A model generated the notes under the pieces. It saw nothing but the letters and a program-made list of their open reading frames with translations, ran no database searches and was not told the DNA's origin. From a virus, in IMG/VR virus record IMGVR_UViG_3300025168_000726, positions 1 through 22,622 of that record: a stretch of DNA of 22,622 bases, one strand, 5' to 3'. Positions 1-9,880 of the stretch are shown one piece after another; the first letter of the stretch is position 1; every line of letters starts with the position of its first letter. Both the position numbers and the translations under genes were made by a program.

Positions 1-2378
1 TCATACGTTATAAACCCAGCATACGTTCCAGCACCACTTGTTGCATCACTAAATGCAAAAGTTCCAGCATGAGTGGTAGCACCACTTTGAATAGTTATAC
101 CACCATCGTCTGGAACAGAAACAACTAAATCATCTGCATATTGATTGCTTGGAGTAGTAGTTTTAATTCCTACATTTTCATCACTATCTATTGTTATTGA
201 AGTAGCATCGGCATTATCATCTATACCTACTGAAGTAAAAGCACCAGCAACAGACATTGCACCAGTAAAAATAGCTTTTCCAGCATCAGACATATCAAGA
301 GTCAATGGTGTAATATCTGCACCACCATCAGTTCCTTTAAAAATAATATCTGCATTATCAGCTTGGTTATCAATCGTAATAGCACCAGAACTTGTAGCTA
401 TTGTTACTGCACCATCACCTGTTGTTAAATCATCAGAAGCCAAACCACTTATTGTAGCCGAACCCCAGACCAAATCATTGCCATCTGATTTAAGATACTG
501 ACCATTGGTTCCAATTGCTAAAGCTGAAGGGTCACCACTACTATCGCCAGTAATAAGTTTACCTCTAGCAAGCCCAGCCATCTTTGCTAATGAAATAGCA
601 TTATCGGCAACATGGGCTGTGTCGATAGAGCCATCAACGTATTGGTCAGAGTCAACCGAGTTCACACTCATATGAACTAAGTCGATAGAACCATCGACAT
701 ACTGGTCACTATCTATGGAGTTCGCTGACATATGGGCTAAATCTATAGAACCATCTACATATGAAGCACTATCTATAGAGTTTGCTGACATATGCTCGGC
801 ATCAACTGCACCAGCAACAATATGTTCAGAATCAATTTGGTCATCAGCAATTTTTGCCGATGTAATTTGGTCTGCTCCAATATGAGCCGTATCAATACTT
901 CCATCTACATATTGGTCTGAGTCAATACTATTAACTGACATATGAGCTAAATCAACAGAACCATTTGCTAACTGAGGACTGTCTATAGCATCATCTGCCA
1001 TTAAAGCATTTGTAATTTGGTCGTTAGCAATGTGTGCTGTATCAATACTTCCATCGACATACTGGTCAGAATCTACAGAGTTTGCAGACATATGAACTAA
1101 GTCAATCGAACCATCTACATATTGGTCACTATCTACACTATTCGCACTCATATGAACTAGGTCGATAGAGCCGTCAACATACTGACTAGAGTCAATACTA
1201 TTTGCTGACATATGAGCTAAGTCAATCGAGCCATCAGTATAATGTTCTGAGTCAATAGCGTTGTCAGCAATCTTAGCACCAGTAACAGCATCAGCATTTA
1301 TCTTTACTGTAGTAACTGCATTGGAAGCTATTTCTGCGGCAACTACAGTACCATCTGCAATCTTATCGGCTGTAATTGCTCCACTTGCAATATGAACTGT
1401 ATCTATAGAACCATCAACATAATGTTCACTATCAATTTGGTCATCAGCTATCTTTGCTCCAGTTACTGCATCAGCTAAAATTGATGCTGTAACAACAGCA
1501 TTACTAGCTAACTCATCTGCACCAACGGCATCATCAGCCAACATTGAATTGACAATCGAACCAGCACCAATAACAAAATCCAGAGTATTGTCACCATCTT
1601 CATAAGAAACTGTAATTCCTGTTTCAGTATTTGAACTAACCATTGCTCCTACAGTATCGGCAATCGTTTCAGCTAATGTCACTCCACCTATCGTAATAGC
1701 ATCAGCTTCTAATGTACCATCAATATCAGCATCACCAGAAACATCTAATGAACCAGCATCAAGTTCACCTGATAAAGTTATATTCCTAAAAGTTCCTATA
1801 TCTTTATTACTATCTACAAGAACATACTTGCTGGCTAATACAGTACCAGCTGTTAATCCATCTAAGGCAACAGTATTTTCATTAGTAAGATACACATACA
1901 TTTCTGGTACACCAGTAGAAGAATTAAATCCTAATATCTTTCCAAGTCTTGATGCTTTTAATGGCAATGTCATTGCAACAGTCGAATCTTCATCATCTAA
2001 TCTTAAAGAACGATTAAAGTCATCTTCAAGTTCTTGCTGAATAGCTGTAATAGTATCAAGTTCTGTATTAAGAGAATCAACTTGAAAAGAACCACTTGCT
2101 GGAAAATCAGAAATTCTTTTAATTTCTATGTCACGAAAAATTGTAACAGTAACATCATCTACTGCTGACCCAAAAGTAACTGTACCACCATGATTTGATG
2201 CTGTATCATTACCTTCACCAGTAACAGTATAATGCGTTGTCAGTTCTTTAAGAGTAGAGTCTACATAAACTTTAATATCCGAATCTTGAAAAAAATTAAA
2301 GTCAAATGCAAACGCAGTAGTAGGACTTGTAACAGTAAACTGTACTCTCGGTGTTTCAGAATCTACAAATATTGACAT
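1..2378 (-). CDS. Tail fibre protein, T7 gp17-like N-terminus (partial, 3' end off window)
   Basis: The frame opens at ATG 2378, preceded by AAGGAG with good spacing, and stays open for 792 codons to the left edge, so the C-terminus is missing. Residues 1 to about 127 (starting MSIFVDSETPRVQFTV, with an AFDFNFF stretch and a later TELDTITAIQQELEDDFNRS segment) match the virion-attachment domain of T7-type tail fibres that docks the fibre to the tail. A beta-rich linker follows. Residues about 274-594 are degenerate 10/20-residue repeats of the form YVDGSIDLAHMSANSIDSDQ. From about residue 600 to the edge (LARGKLITGDSSGDPSALAIG onward) the sequence has the look of marine phage fibre shafts. 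A receptor-binding tip or chaperone domain would lie outside the window. It is the last visible gene of the late operon, directly downstream of the gp16-like gene. Confidence 0.9.
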   Translation of the reverse strand, partial: MSIFVDSETPRVQFTVTSPTTAFAFDFNFFQDSDIKVYVDSTLKELTTHYTVTGEGNDTASNHGGTVTFGSAVDDVTVTIFRDIEIKRISDFPASGSFQVDSLNTELDTITAIQQELEDDFNRSLRLDDEDSTVAMTLPLKASRLGKILGFNSSTGVPEMYVYLTNENTVALDGLTAGTVLASKYVLVDSNKDIGTFRNITLSGELDAGSLDVSGDADIDGTLEADAITIGGVTLAETIADTVGAMVSSNTETGITVSYEDGDNTLDFVIGAGSIVNSMLADDAVGADELASNAVVTASILADAVTGAKIADDQIDSEHYVDGSIDTVHIASGAITADKIADGTVVAAEIASNAVTTVKINADAVTGAKIADNAIDSEHYTDGSIDLAHMSANSIDSSQYVDGSIDLVHMSANSVDSDQYVDGSIDLVHMSANSVDSDQYVDGSIDTAHIANDQITNALMADDAIDSPQLANGSVDLAHMSVNSIDSDQYVDGSIDTAHIGADQITSAKIADDQIDSEHIVAGAVDAEHMSANSIDSASYVDGSIDLAHMSANSIDSDQYVDGSIDLVHMSVNSVDSDQYVDGSIDTAHVADNAISLAKMAGLARGKLITGDSSGDPSALAIGTNGQYLKSDGNDLVWGSATISGLASDDLTTGDGAVTIATSSGAITIDNQADNADIIFKGTDGGADITPLTLDMSDAGKAIFTGAMSVAGAFTSVGIDDNADATSITIDSDENVGIKTTTPSNQYADDLVVSVPDDGGITIQSGATTHAGTFAFSDATSGAGTYAGFITY
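600..1560 (-). repeat. Degenerate 60-bp tandem coding repeats in the tail fibre
   Basis: Read on the minus strand, this stretch encodes a 20-residue unit of the type DGSIDLVHMSANSVDSDQYV. I count nine DGSID copies and one NGSVD variant. Some spacings are shifted by half a unit (10 residues, 30 bp), so the basic period is 10 residues. Copies differ at many synonymous positions, for example in the codons for Ser, Ile and Asp, which points to old repeats held at the protein level rather than a recent expansion. The array probably forms a repetitive fibre shaft. Confidence 0.85.
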
Positions 2379-2401
2379 AATAACTCCTTATAAGCATATT
2401 T

Positions 2402-5400
2402 TTAATAATTATGCAACCATCTTCTCATTTCTCTTATGTCATCTCTTATAAACATATTGAATTGTAAAGGATATGGAAGTTGTGCTAATCCATGTGGGAT
2501 ACTATCTGTTGCCATAGTAACTAAACTTCTACCAACATCACCAACATAACCATACCCAGCACCAAATGGTTCCATAATTGCATCATAAATATCTGGGTCA
2601 TATAAAGCTAAAGAATTTTCCATATCTTTACCACCAAATCCTTTATACATATGTAAATTCATGTACATAATATCTGTATACATTCCTGTGACTCCAGATA
2701 AATGAACAGCTTTTGCCATTCTTTGTGCATATGTCATGCTATCCCATCTATAATCAGGTATTCGCCAACTTGCTATCATGTATCCTAAACCTATCATTAT
2801 AGATGCACCAAATAATCTATTGCTTAAAGGTCTATTAGGGTCAAATCCAGCTTGTAGTATTTTTTGATTCGCAGCTAATCCATAATTCCAAAACATAAAA
2901 GGCAATCCCATCATGCCACTTTGCAATCTTACATATTCAGCTGTGCCAGATGATATACTTTTATCAACAACAAATAAAGGTTCACCTTTTCTATTTTTAA
3001 ATTTACTCATCCATGGCTTATAAGGAACAAATACAACACCATCTACCATTTGAAATTTATCTGATGCTGTTGCCGTTAAACTTCCTGTATTTATATAAGT
3101 TTGATGCGTTGCTAAGAATATTGTTTTAGCTTCTGCATTTTCCCATTTATCTATGTTTGGTAAATAAGCACCATTTGAATCTATTTCTATTGCTTTGTTT
3201 TCTCTTTGAATTAAATTAGCTTCATATTCACCTATACCATGTCGTGCTAATGTTATACGTTCTGATTTAGTTAATGAACTATAATTAAAAGATTTTTCTA
3301 TTATATCATGTTGTGAAAAATTACCTATGACTTCTTTCCACATTAAAGTAAAAGGCTTTAAAAAATTTAATTGCATAGAATATTCAACTGACCTATCACG
3401 CACTCTTGCCATTCTATTTGTTGCTGGATGTGCTGTTGCGTATTCTACTATTCTATTTGCCATGCTTATTAATGATGCTGTACCAATACCTTCTCCAGCT
3501 AATCTATTTGCTTTTGACCTTTTGCCGTATAATTCTGGTCTTGAAAATGTTTCCATTGCCATTTGCCATGGTCTAAATCCATATTGAAATACTGAGTTTC
3601 CTGTATCAACAATAGATGCTCTACCAGAATCACTTAAAAAAGTAATTGTTCCTAGTGCTTTAATATACTGTGCTAATTCATTATCCCATCTTTCTGGTGA
3701 TTTTATTGTTTGCCCTACTACTCTTGAATATAAAACATCAAATTTTTGTTTTATTCTGGCTATATCTTTATCTGTAAATTTATCAATTTGCATAGTTCTT
3801 TCTATAATTTTTTTTACTTGTTCTGCACTCATACCAAAATCACTTTTAAATTGTATCTTAGGTGCTACTCTAGTGGCATAATTTTGAACAACGGCAAATG
3901 GGTCAGTAATTATAAAATCAGTAAGTCGATAAATCTCTCCATCTTTTTTACTTTTAACTCCAAAATAATTTGGCGCATCTAAATTTCTTCCATGTAAAGA
4001 ACTTACGTTTAATGGATTCATTAAAGATGATGTAACTTCTGGGTCATCTTCTTCTAAAAGTTTAACGATATGTTTTTTAGCTCTTTTAGTTATTTCTTTA
4101 GGGTCTGTAGAGTAAGATATTTTTTTTAATTGACCTGTTTTTTCATTATGAATTAATCTATAAGGTTTTACTTTAAACCATTCTTCAACAAGTTCTTGAA
4201 ATATTTCTCTGTTTCCTTTAATAAATTCTTTGTTATAAATTCTACTAAAATAATTTTCTTCAAAAGGTGGAGTTAAATCTTTTTCATGTTTTTTAATATC
4301 ATCTATATTTTTTCTTAAATCATACATACGTTTTTCTGCTTCACGTATGTCTGAACCAATTTTAGTTCTTTCATCAGCATCTTTTGTTGTTTGAAATTTT
4401 TTCTTTATTTCTTTAATTTCATCAGGAATTACTTTATTTAAAACATGTTCTTTTTGTTGTAATGTTCTGCTAATGCTAAACATATTTGCATCTAAACCCA
4501 TCGCTTCATATTCTTTAAAATATTTTTCTACAACTTTTGTTGCTTCTTCTTCTATTTTCGTTATAGGTTCTGATTTACCCATAGAGTTTTTATGATATGT
4601 TTTAGGGTCATACTCTAAATAATTAAAATCTTTGCCTGTTTCTTTTTGCAATTTACCTGTTTTATTTATTTGTTTCCATGAATCTTTTAACATATAATGA
4701 AGAGCTACTCTGTTTATAAAAGTAGCTAAATCATCATCATTTCTACTTTGCCACCATTTAATTCTATTAGTTGCACCAAAATAACCTCGTCTAGCTGTAT
4801 GTTTCATTTCTCCTGTAGCTGGGTCATAAATATCTTTGTTAACAACTTTATGTAATGTTCCTTCTTTTTTAAGTTTCAACTGCAATGAATGTAAATTTTC
4901 TATATTTCTTTCAAAATCTCCTCGTCTTCCTAAATGCTGTCCTAATTTTTGTAGTGTAGATTGTGTTGCATTACCAAATAAATTATCTATTAAAGTTAAT
5001 TGACCATCGCCAAAACCTTTATGGAATAGTTGTTTTATAGAATCTGGTAATTCTTTACCATTTTTTTCTCCTATATAAAAAATAGCTTTTCGATACGTTG
5101 ACTTAATAATATTTCCTAAAATATTTCTTAAAGCACTATCGTATCTATTTTTAATAGGAGTATTTTTTTTAATCTTTAATTGTTGTGTTTTTAATTCTTC
5201 TAATGATTCTTGATTTATTCTATTTTCATATTCTATTTGCGTTTCTTTAGTTCTTTTAGGTAATTGATTATATTTATATTCACGCAATAAAACAAAATTA
5301 AACCATTCATTTGCACTTTCAAATTGATTATCAAGTAAAGGTTTAACACCTTTTAGTTTAGGGTTTGTCCAAGGTTTATTTTTAAAAGTGCTTTTAATAA

Positions 5401-6463
5401 ATTCTGTATCTAATACAATATTATTGTCTTTATCTCTTGTTACCATATCATACGATATTTTTTTAAAAGTTGTTTTAGCATTAAATTTTTTATTACCAAT
5501 TTTAACCTTTATCATGCCTTGTGGAGATATTGATTCTATTATACCTTTTATTTTTTTTCCTTTAGCATTAACTGAATCTATTGTTAATAAAGTAATATCA
5601 TCACCAACTTTTGCTTTATCTGGAACTACTGCATCATCAATAAGTTTAAATACTGAGTTTCCTTTTTCATCAACTATTTCATCTATTGCTTTAACAGTTT
5701 TTTGAGTTTCTTGAATTGTATGTTTTTTTGTATGTTTTACTTCTTTGATATTTGTTTTGTTATCTTTATTAAATTTATTAACATTAATAGATTTGTTTTT
5801 AATAGTCTTATCAATACCTAAAGGGGGTGTACTGTCTGTTGTTTCTTGTAATTGTTTCTTTGCTTTGTGCCAACGCATTGTAGCCATAGGTAATTTCATA
5901 CCACCACCTATTGCACCACCTAATGTAGAACTCACACCAATATTTAAAAGTGTTTCTGTTTTAGTATTTGTTGGGTCAAAAGGCGCACGTAATGCTTCTG
6001 AAGCTACACCATATTTTAAACCAGCCATTGTTCCTGTTTTAACACCTTGCATAACAGTTTTACCAACAACAGCCGAAGGTATTAAAAAATTAAGAGGGTC
6101 TAACATTGCACCTATTAACATTTGAGAGCCTTGCAAATGATGAATATTTTGTTTTATTTCTTGTTGTTTTCTTCTGTTATCTCTTAAAAATTGTAGTTCT
6201 TCTCTTGAACCAGCTGATGCTAAATACGAGGCATCTTCATTTTCAAAGTCTATATATTTATATGCTTTAAAATCAGGGTCATCTGTAAATTTACCTATTG
6301 AATCTATATAATTTATAATAGGACTGTATTGATATTTCAACATAGTTCCTACACCTTCCCAATATCCTGTTGGGTCAGGTTCATTTACTTCTTGATTGTA
6401 TGGTAAATAAACAGGTTCTTTATAATTTCTGCTATATACATTTTTTAATTGTTGTATGGTCAT
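2402..6463 (-). CDS. Large internal virion (ejection) protein, gp16-like
   Basis: This 1353-residue protein begins MTIQQLKNVYSRNYKEP and ends near the gp17-like fibre gene, the position and size of T7 gp16 (1318 residues), which is ejected into the host envelope to carry DNA in. I see no N-terminal lytic transglycosylase signature of the T7 gp16 kind. Residues about 110-190 contain Gly/Ala-rich hydrophobic stretches (MLIGAMLDPLNFLIPSAVVG; TLGGAIGGGM). The middle is highly charged with a likely coiled coil (KEHVLNKVIPDEIKEIKKK onward). The C-terminal third holds another hydrophobic segment (GASIMIGLGYMIASW). Start ATG follows the gp15-like stop by one base (TAATATG). Assignment rests on size, order and composition, so function is inferred. 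Confidence 0.75.
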   Translation of the reverse strand: MTIQQLKNVYSRNYKEPVYLPYNQEVNEPDPTGYWEGVGTMLKYQYSPIINYIDSIGKFTDDPDFKAYKYIDFENEDASYLASAGSREELQFLRDNRRKQQEIKQNIHHLQGSQMLIGAMLDPLNFLIPSAVVGKTVMQGVKTGTMAGLKYGVASEALRAPFDPTNTKTETLLNIGVSSTLGGAIGGGMKLPMATMRWHKAKKQLQETTDSTPPLGIDKTIKNKSINVNKFNKDNKTNIKEVKHTKKHTIQETQKTVKAIDEIVDEKGNSVFKLIDDAVVPDKAKVGDDITLLTIDSVNAKGKKIKGIIESISPQGMIKVKIGNKKFNAKTTFKKISYDMVTRDKDNNIVLDTEFIKSTFKNKPWTNPKLKGVKPLLDNQFESANEWFNFVLLREYKYNQLPKRTKETQIEYENRINQESLEELKTQQLKIKKNTPIKNRYDSALRNILGNIIKSTYRKAIFYIGEKNGKELPDSIKQLFHKGFGDGQLTLIDNLFGNATQSTLQKLGQHLGRRGDFERNIENLHSLQLKLKKEGTLHKVVNKDIYDPATGEMKHTARRGYFGATNRIKWWQSRNDDDLATFINRVALHYMLKDSWKQINKTGKLQKETGKDFNYLEYDPKTYHKNSMGKSEPITKIEEEATKVVEKYFKEYEAMGLDANMFSISRTLQQKEHVLNKVIPDEIKEIKKKFQTTKDADERTKIGSDIREAEKRMYDLRKNIDDIKKHEKDLTPPFEENYFSRIYNKEFIKGNREIFQELVEEWFKVKPYRLIHNEKTGQLKKISYSTDPKEITKRAKKHIVKLLEEDDPEVTSSLMNPLNVSSLHGRNLDAPNYFGVKSKKDGEIYRLTDFIITDPFAVVQNYATRVAPKIQFKSDFGMSAEQVKKIIERTMQIDKFTDKDIARIKQKFDVLYSRVVGQTIKSPERWDNELAQYIKALGTITFLSDSGRASIVDTGNSVFQYGFRPWQMAMETFSRPELYGKRSKANRLAGEGIGTASLISMANRIVEYATAHPATNRMARVRDRSVEYSMQLNFLKPFTLMWKEVIGNFSQHDIIEKSFNYSSLTKSERITLARHGIGEYEANLIQRENKAIEIDSNGAYLPNIDKWENAEAKTIFLATHQTYINTGSLTATASDKFQMVDGVVFVPYKPWMSKFKNRKGEPLFVVDKSISSGTAEYVRLQSGMMGLPFMFWNYGLAANQKILQAGFDPNRPLSNRLFGASIMIGLGYMIASWRIPDYRWDSMTYAQRMAKAVHLSGVTGMYTDIMYMNLHMYKGFGGKDMENSLALYDPDIYDAIMEPFGAGYGYVGDVGRSLVTMATDSIPHGLAQLPYPLQFNMFIRDDIREMRRWLHNY

Positions 6464-6464
6464 A

Positions 6465-9407
6465 TTAATTTAGTGCCATTGAAATACCATTTCGTATTTC
6501 ATTTTCCCAATCGTCATATTGATTGTAAACTGATAAACCTAATTCCATTTTGGTCATAGCATTTAAAATATTAAATAATAAATCTTCATCCATCATGTCA
6601 ATAATTTCATCATCAGGATACTCACTAGATTTAGAAATGTAATTTATATATGCTTTTGTATTATTTTCTTTAGGTGGAGCCCATCGTGTAATCATATCTG
6701 TAATAGTCATTTTATTATTATAGTATTTATCATTGTAGGTATTTAATATTTTTACTGTTGCACGATACCCATGTTCGTTTGTTTCAAAAACTTCAAAACC
6801 ATTTTCATCACCCATACTTCCAACCCATTGATTATCAGCACTAAAACGAATATTTGTAGGATTAAAACGCTGTATTGATTCAATAGAATTACCAATAGTT
6901 GTTGCACCAGCTTTATCTACACCTAATAATCTTGACAAATAATCAGGTACTTTTTTTAAATTGTCTACAGTACTATCAAACCATGAGCCTTCATCATTTA
7001 AATCTTGAAACTCCATACCTGTTTGTTTTTCAATAGTTGATTCTAAAGTTGGTTTATTAATTTGTGGTGCTAAACCACCACTTAGTAAACCACCTATTGT
7101 AGGATTGCCTGTTACTCCTAATTTTTTATTTTCCTCTAAGGAATCTTGCCACTCTTGCCAAATTTTATTTCCTACTTCTTTATAACTACCTCCTGTTCGT
7201 TTCATTATCTCAATATCTTCTTTTAAACTCATTTTAAAATCACTTAAATTTATAATAACAGGAGCTTCATTTATTATAGTAGGAACAACATTGCCTGTAA
7301 TTTTATCTCTATGTAATAGTTGATAACTAGGATTATCTAGTGTTGAGTTCATTCTTAATTGTATAAAAACATCTTCTCCAAATGCTGTTTTAAATTCACT
7401 AGCTTTTGGCTTTAATATACTATCCGATACATCTTCTACAAAATTATGAAATTCATTTATTGGATTAAAATTTGCATAGGATTCACCAGAAAATGCTCTT
7501 TCTAAAGTATAAGACGTTCTAACACTAGCTCCCATTCTATGCGTTTTTTCAAAATATTCTGGTGAAGTCATACCATAACCCATACCCATAGCACTCGCTA
7601 CTTCTCCAGCATCAGGGTTAGCTACTTTGTATGTATATTGTGCAAATGCTGGTACACCTTCAGCAGTAAAAAGACCTTTTTGATGTGCAAAGTCATCTCT
7701 TCGTTGAAGCCATGTTTTTGTTAATGACTCATTTAAAGTCTTAGTTGGTCTTTTTTTCCCATCACCAGAAGCTGTTTTAAAACTTAATGCAAAATCTATA
7801 ATTGCTTCATCTATATATTTTTCTCCTTGTTCTACTGTCATTGATGGTCCGTTCCACATAGGTATCCATGACCTATCTCTACTTCCTTTCAAGAACCCAC
7901 CATTTATAAATCTATCAATTAATGCATCTCGCAATTTACCACTTTCTGCCGAACCTTCATATTCTTTGTCTAACTGGCCTTTGTTAAGTTCTGCTCTTAG
8001 TAAATCATTAAATTCTGAATCTGGGTCTTTTGTAAAATTATATGTTGTTAAACCTTGTTGAAACCCTAATGGACTTTTATTTAAATCCATTCTTCTGCTC
8101 ATAGCCATCATAAAATTATTAATTTCTTTACTAAAAAGTTTTGTATTTCTTACTTGACCTACTAAATTACCTTTATTTACAAGGGTAAGATTATCCCATA
8201 TAGTATATAATTCGTATCCGTTTTCTCCTGTTGGGTCATTTCCATCTACTGTTAAATACGAATCAAATGTATCTGTTAACGCTGTTGGCAAAATACCATC
8301 TTGTTGAATTTGGTATAGTGCATCTTGACTTGTAGCAATAAGTGTTGTCATTGGGATATTAGATTCAGTAGCTAGTGTTTTAAATTGATTTGACCTTTCG
8401 TCTGCTCTTTTTTGAGAACCTCTTTTTGTTGGCGTACCTAAAACTACGGCATTATTTTTTAAAACATTAAAATGCGCGCGTATATTGGCATTAATTGATA
8501 TTGATGGTTTAACAGCCTTTATAACTTTATTATAATTTTCATAAGGTATTTTACCATTTTTTTCATATAAATCTTGAAACTTTCCAATCTCGTGTTTGTA
8601 TAATCCATTTCCATTGTTACCTTCTTTAACAATACTATTTATAACACCTTTAATGATTTCACTATCAACGTTATTAATTAAACTATTGAAATCATTTGGC
8701 TTCAATAATTGTCGTTGATTATTAATATTTTCTAAAAGTTTATCACGTTCTTCAAACTTTGTATTTAACGGTGCGTTTTCATCACTAAATAATGAAGTTG
8801 ACTCAAACACTTGACTATTCAAATCTCGGTTCGTTTGGTATTGAATTGTTTTTACATTTTGGTCATGTTGATTTTTTGATACTTGTGTTAATCCTGTACT
8901 TAATAACTGTTCTCCACGTTGCTGTGTATATGCTTGTAAATCATCTGGTGTTTGTTTAATTATCTCTGCTATTTTTCTAACAGCGTGTTTTTTATACAAA
9001 TCAGGATTATTATATAAAGGAATACCTTGTGTTATATCATCATATAACTGTGTTCCATCAGAACTTTTTAACTGAATACTTGACAACATATTTTTTAATT
9101 GTGAGTCAATACTTGTTTCATATCTTGAAAGCATAGCTTTATTAAAAGATTCTGTTGCTATTTTACCAAATGATTCTGGAGCATCTACTTTTTTGATTGC
9201 TCCTGTTGTGTCTAATACAGTAAGTCTTGCTGTTTCTTTTCCTCTTTCAGTAGCTTCTTCTATACCATCTCTATAAGATTGTACCATTAATTTTGTTGAT
9301 GTTTCTGAAATTGATTTATATAATTCTGCATCTGCACTAAAGGCATCCTGTTTAACAACACCTACAGGTTTGACTGTTGTATTTCTTTTAATGACTTTTA
9401 TTGCCAT
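6465..9407 (-). CDS. Internal virion (ejection) protein, gp15-like, with C-terminal NPxNIR/RWAPP domain
   Basis: This 980-residue product lies between gp14-like and gp16-like genes, as gp15 does in T7 (747 residues). Most of it is soluble, alpha-helical-looking sequence without motifs I can name. The last ~130 residues differ: from about residue 847 comes NPTNIR, then QWVGSMGDENGFEVFET, GYRATVKILNTY and TRWAPPKENNTKAYI. That order matches the NPGNIR...GIRA..L..Y...RWAPP.ENDT.AYI domain known from many phage virion-associated proteins, suspected of acting on the cell wall. T7 instead carries its wall-cutting domain on gp16. The start overlaps the gp14-like stop (TAATG). Ejection role is inferred from position; the domain is read directly. 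Confidence 0.8.
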   Translation of the reverse strand: MAIKVIKRNTTVKPVGVVKQDAFSADAELYKSISETSTKLMVQSYRDGIEEATERGKETARLTVLDTTGAIKKVDAPESFGKIATESFNKAMLSRYETSIDSQLKNMLSSIQLKSSDGTQLYDDITQGIPLYNNPDLYKKHAVRKIAEIIKQTPDDLQAYTQQRGEQLLSTGLTQVSKNQHDQNVKTIQYQTNRDLNSQVFESTSLFSDENAPLNTKFEERDKLLENINNQRQLLKPNDFNSLINNVDSEIIKGVINSIVKEGNNGNGLYKHEIGKFQDLYEKNGKIPYENYNKVIKAVKPSISINANIRAHFNVLKNNAVVLGTPTKRGSQKRADERSNQFKTLATESNIPMTTLIATSQDALYQIQQDGILPTALTDTFDSYLTVDGNDPTGENGYELYTIWDNLTLVNKGNLVGQVRNTKLFSKEINNFMMAMSRRMDLNKSPLGFQQGLTTYNFTKDPDSEFNDLLRAELNKGQLDKEYEGSAESGKLRDALIDRFINGGFLKGSRDRSWIPMWNGPSMTVEQGEKYIDEAIIDFALSFKTASGDGKKRPTKTLNESLTKTWLQRRDDFAHQKGLFTAEGVPAFAQYTYKVANPDAGEVASAMGMGYGMTSPEYFEKTHRMGASVRTSYTLERAFSGESYANFNPINEFHNFVEDVSDSILKPKASEFKTAFGEDVFIQLRMNSTLDNPSYQLLHRDKITGNVVPTIINEAPVIINLSDFKMSLKEDIEIMKRTGGSYKEVGNKIWQEWQDSLEENKKLGVTGNPTIGGLLSGGLAPQINKPTLESTIEKQTGMEFQDLNDEGSWFDSTVDNLKKVPDYLSRLLGVDKAGATTIGNSIESIQRFNPTNIRFSADNQWVGSMGDENGFEVFETNEHGYRATVKILNTYNDKYYNNKMTITDMITRWAPPKENNTKAYINYISKSSEYPDDEIIDMMDEDLLFNILNAMTKMELGLSVYNQYDDWENEIRNGISMALN

Positions 9408-9880
9408 TATTCTATTCCCTTTATTTGTCTAATTCCTGTTGTGCCAGCTACTATAGCATTTAATTGACCTGACCTTTGCGAAGCTGTTGCTCTTTCACTA
9501 GCAGAATCTAATGTAGTTTGCATCATCCTATCTCTTTTTTGATTATTTAATCGGTGCTGTAGTTTTATATTTGTTATATCAGATTGTGTATTATCCCAGT
9601 TTTTTTGAAACAATGCTAATGCTGATGGGTCGTTTACATCTCTACCCATAAAACTCATAGCCGTTGCATTTGAAGCAACAGCTTCTTGGAATGTTAACAT
9701 ACGTTCTGTTTCTGCTGTCATTGCTTCTAATTCTGCAACTTCTTTATCAGCTTGCATTTGTTCTACTTCAGACGTTGCACTTCTTTGATATGCTCTTGCT
9801 TGTGCATTACCAGCCGATATTGAACCAACTGCTGTTGCCATTGTTGAAATCATTAATAATTGTGGTGGTCCTACACACAT
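9407..9880 (-). CDS. Internal virion protein, gp14-like
   Basis: This 157-residue protein (T7 gp14 is 196) starts MCVGPPQLLMISTMATAVGS, a short hydrophobic N-terminus like that of gp14 proteins. An Ala/Gln/Glu-rich helical stretch follows (QADKEVAELEAMTAETERM), then a conserved-looking FMGRDVNDPSALAL segment. In T7 gp14 forms the outer-membrane part of the ejected channel. The gene overlaps by one base the stop of the nozzle gene upstream and the start of the gp15-like gene downstream (both TAATG), indicating coupled translation. Size, N-terminus and position agree; there is no enzymatic motif. Confidence 0.8.
   Translation of the reverse strand: MCVGPPQLLMISTMATAVGSISAGNAQARAYQRSATSEVEQMQADKEVAELEAMTAETERMLTFQEAVASNATAMSFMGRDVNDPSALALFQKNWDNTQSDITNIKLQHRLNNQKRDRMMQTTLDSASERATASQRSGQLNAIVAGTTGIRQIKGIE

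Noticed and set aside
145-2040. Plus-strand frames of 118 and 70 residues within the left end
   Set aside because: They lie opposite the tail fibre frame, have no ribosome site or family features, and reflect the repeat composition of the fibre gene.
5388-6125. Plus-strand frames of 105 and 126 residues that look like membrane proteins
   Set aside because: They are complement shadows of the Lys/Asn-rich gp16-like gene; such coding gives hydrophobic antisense frames.
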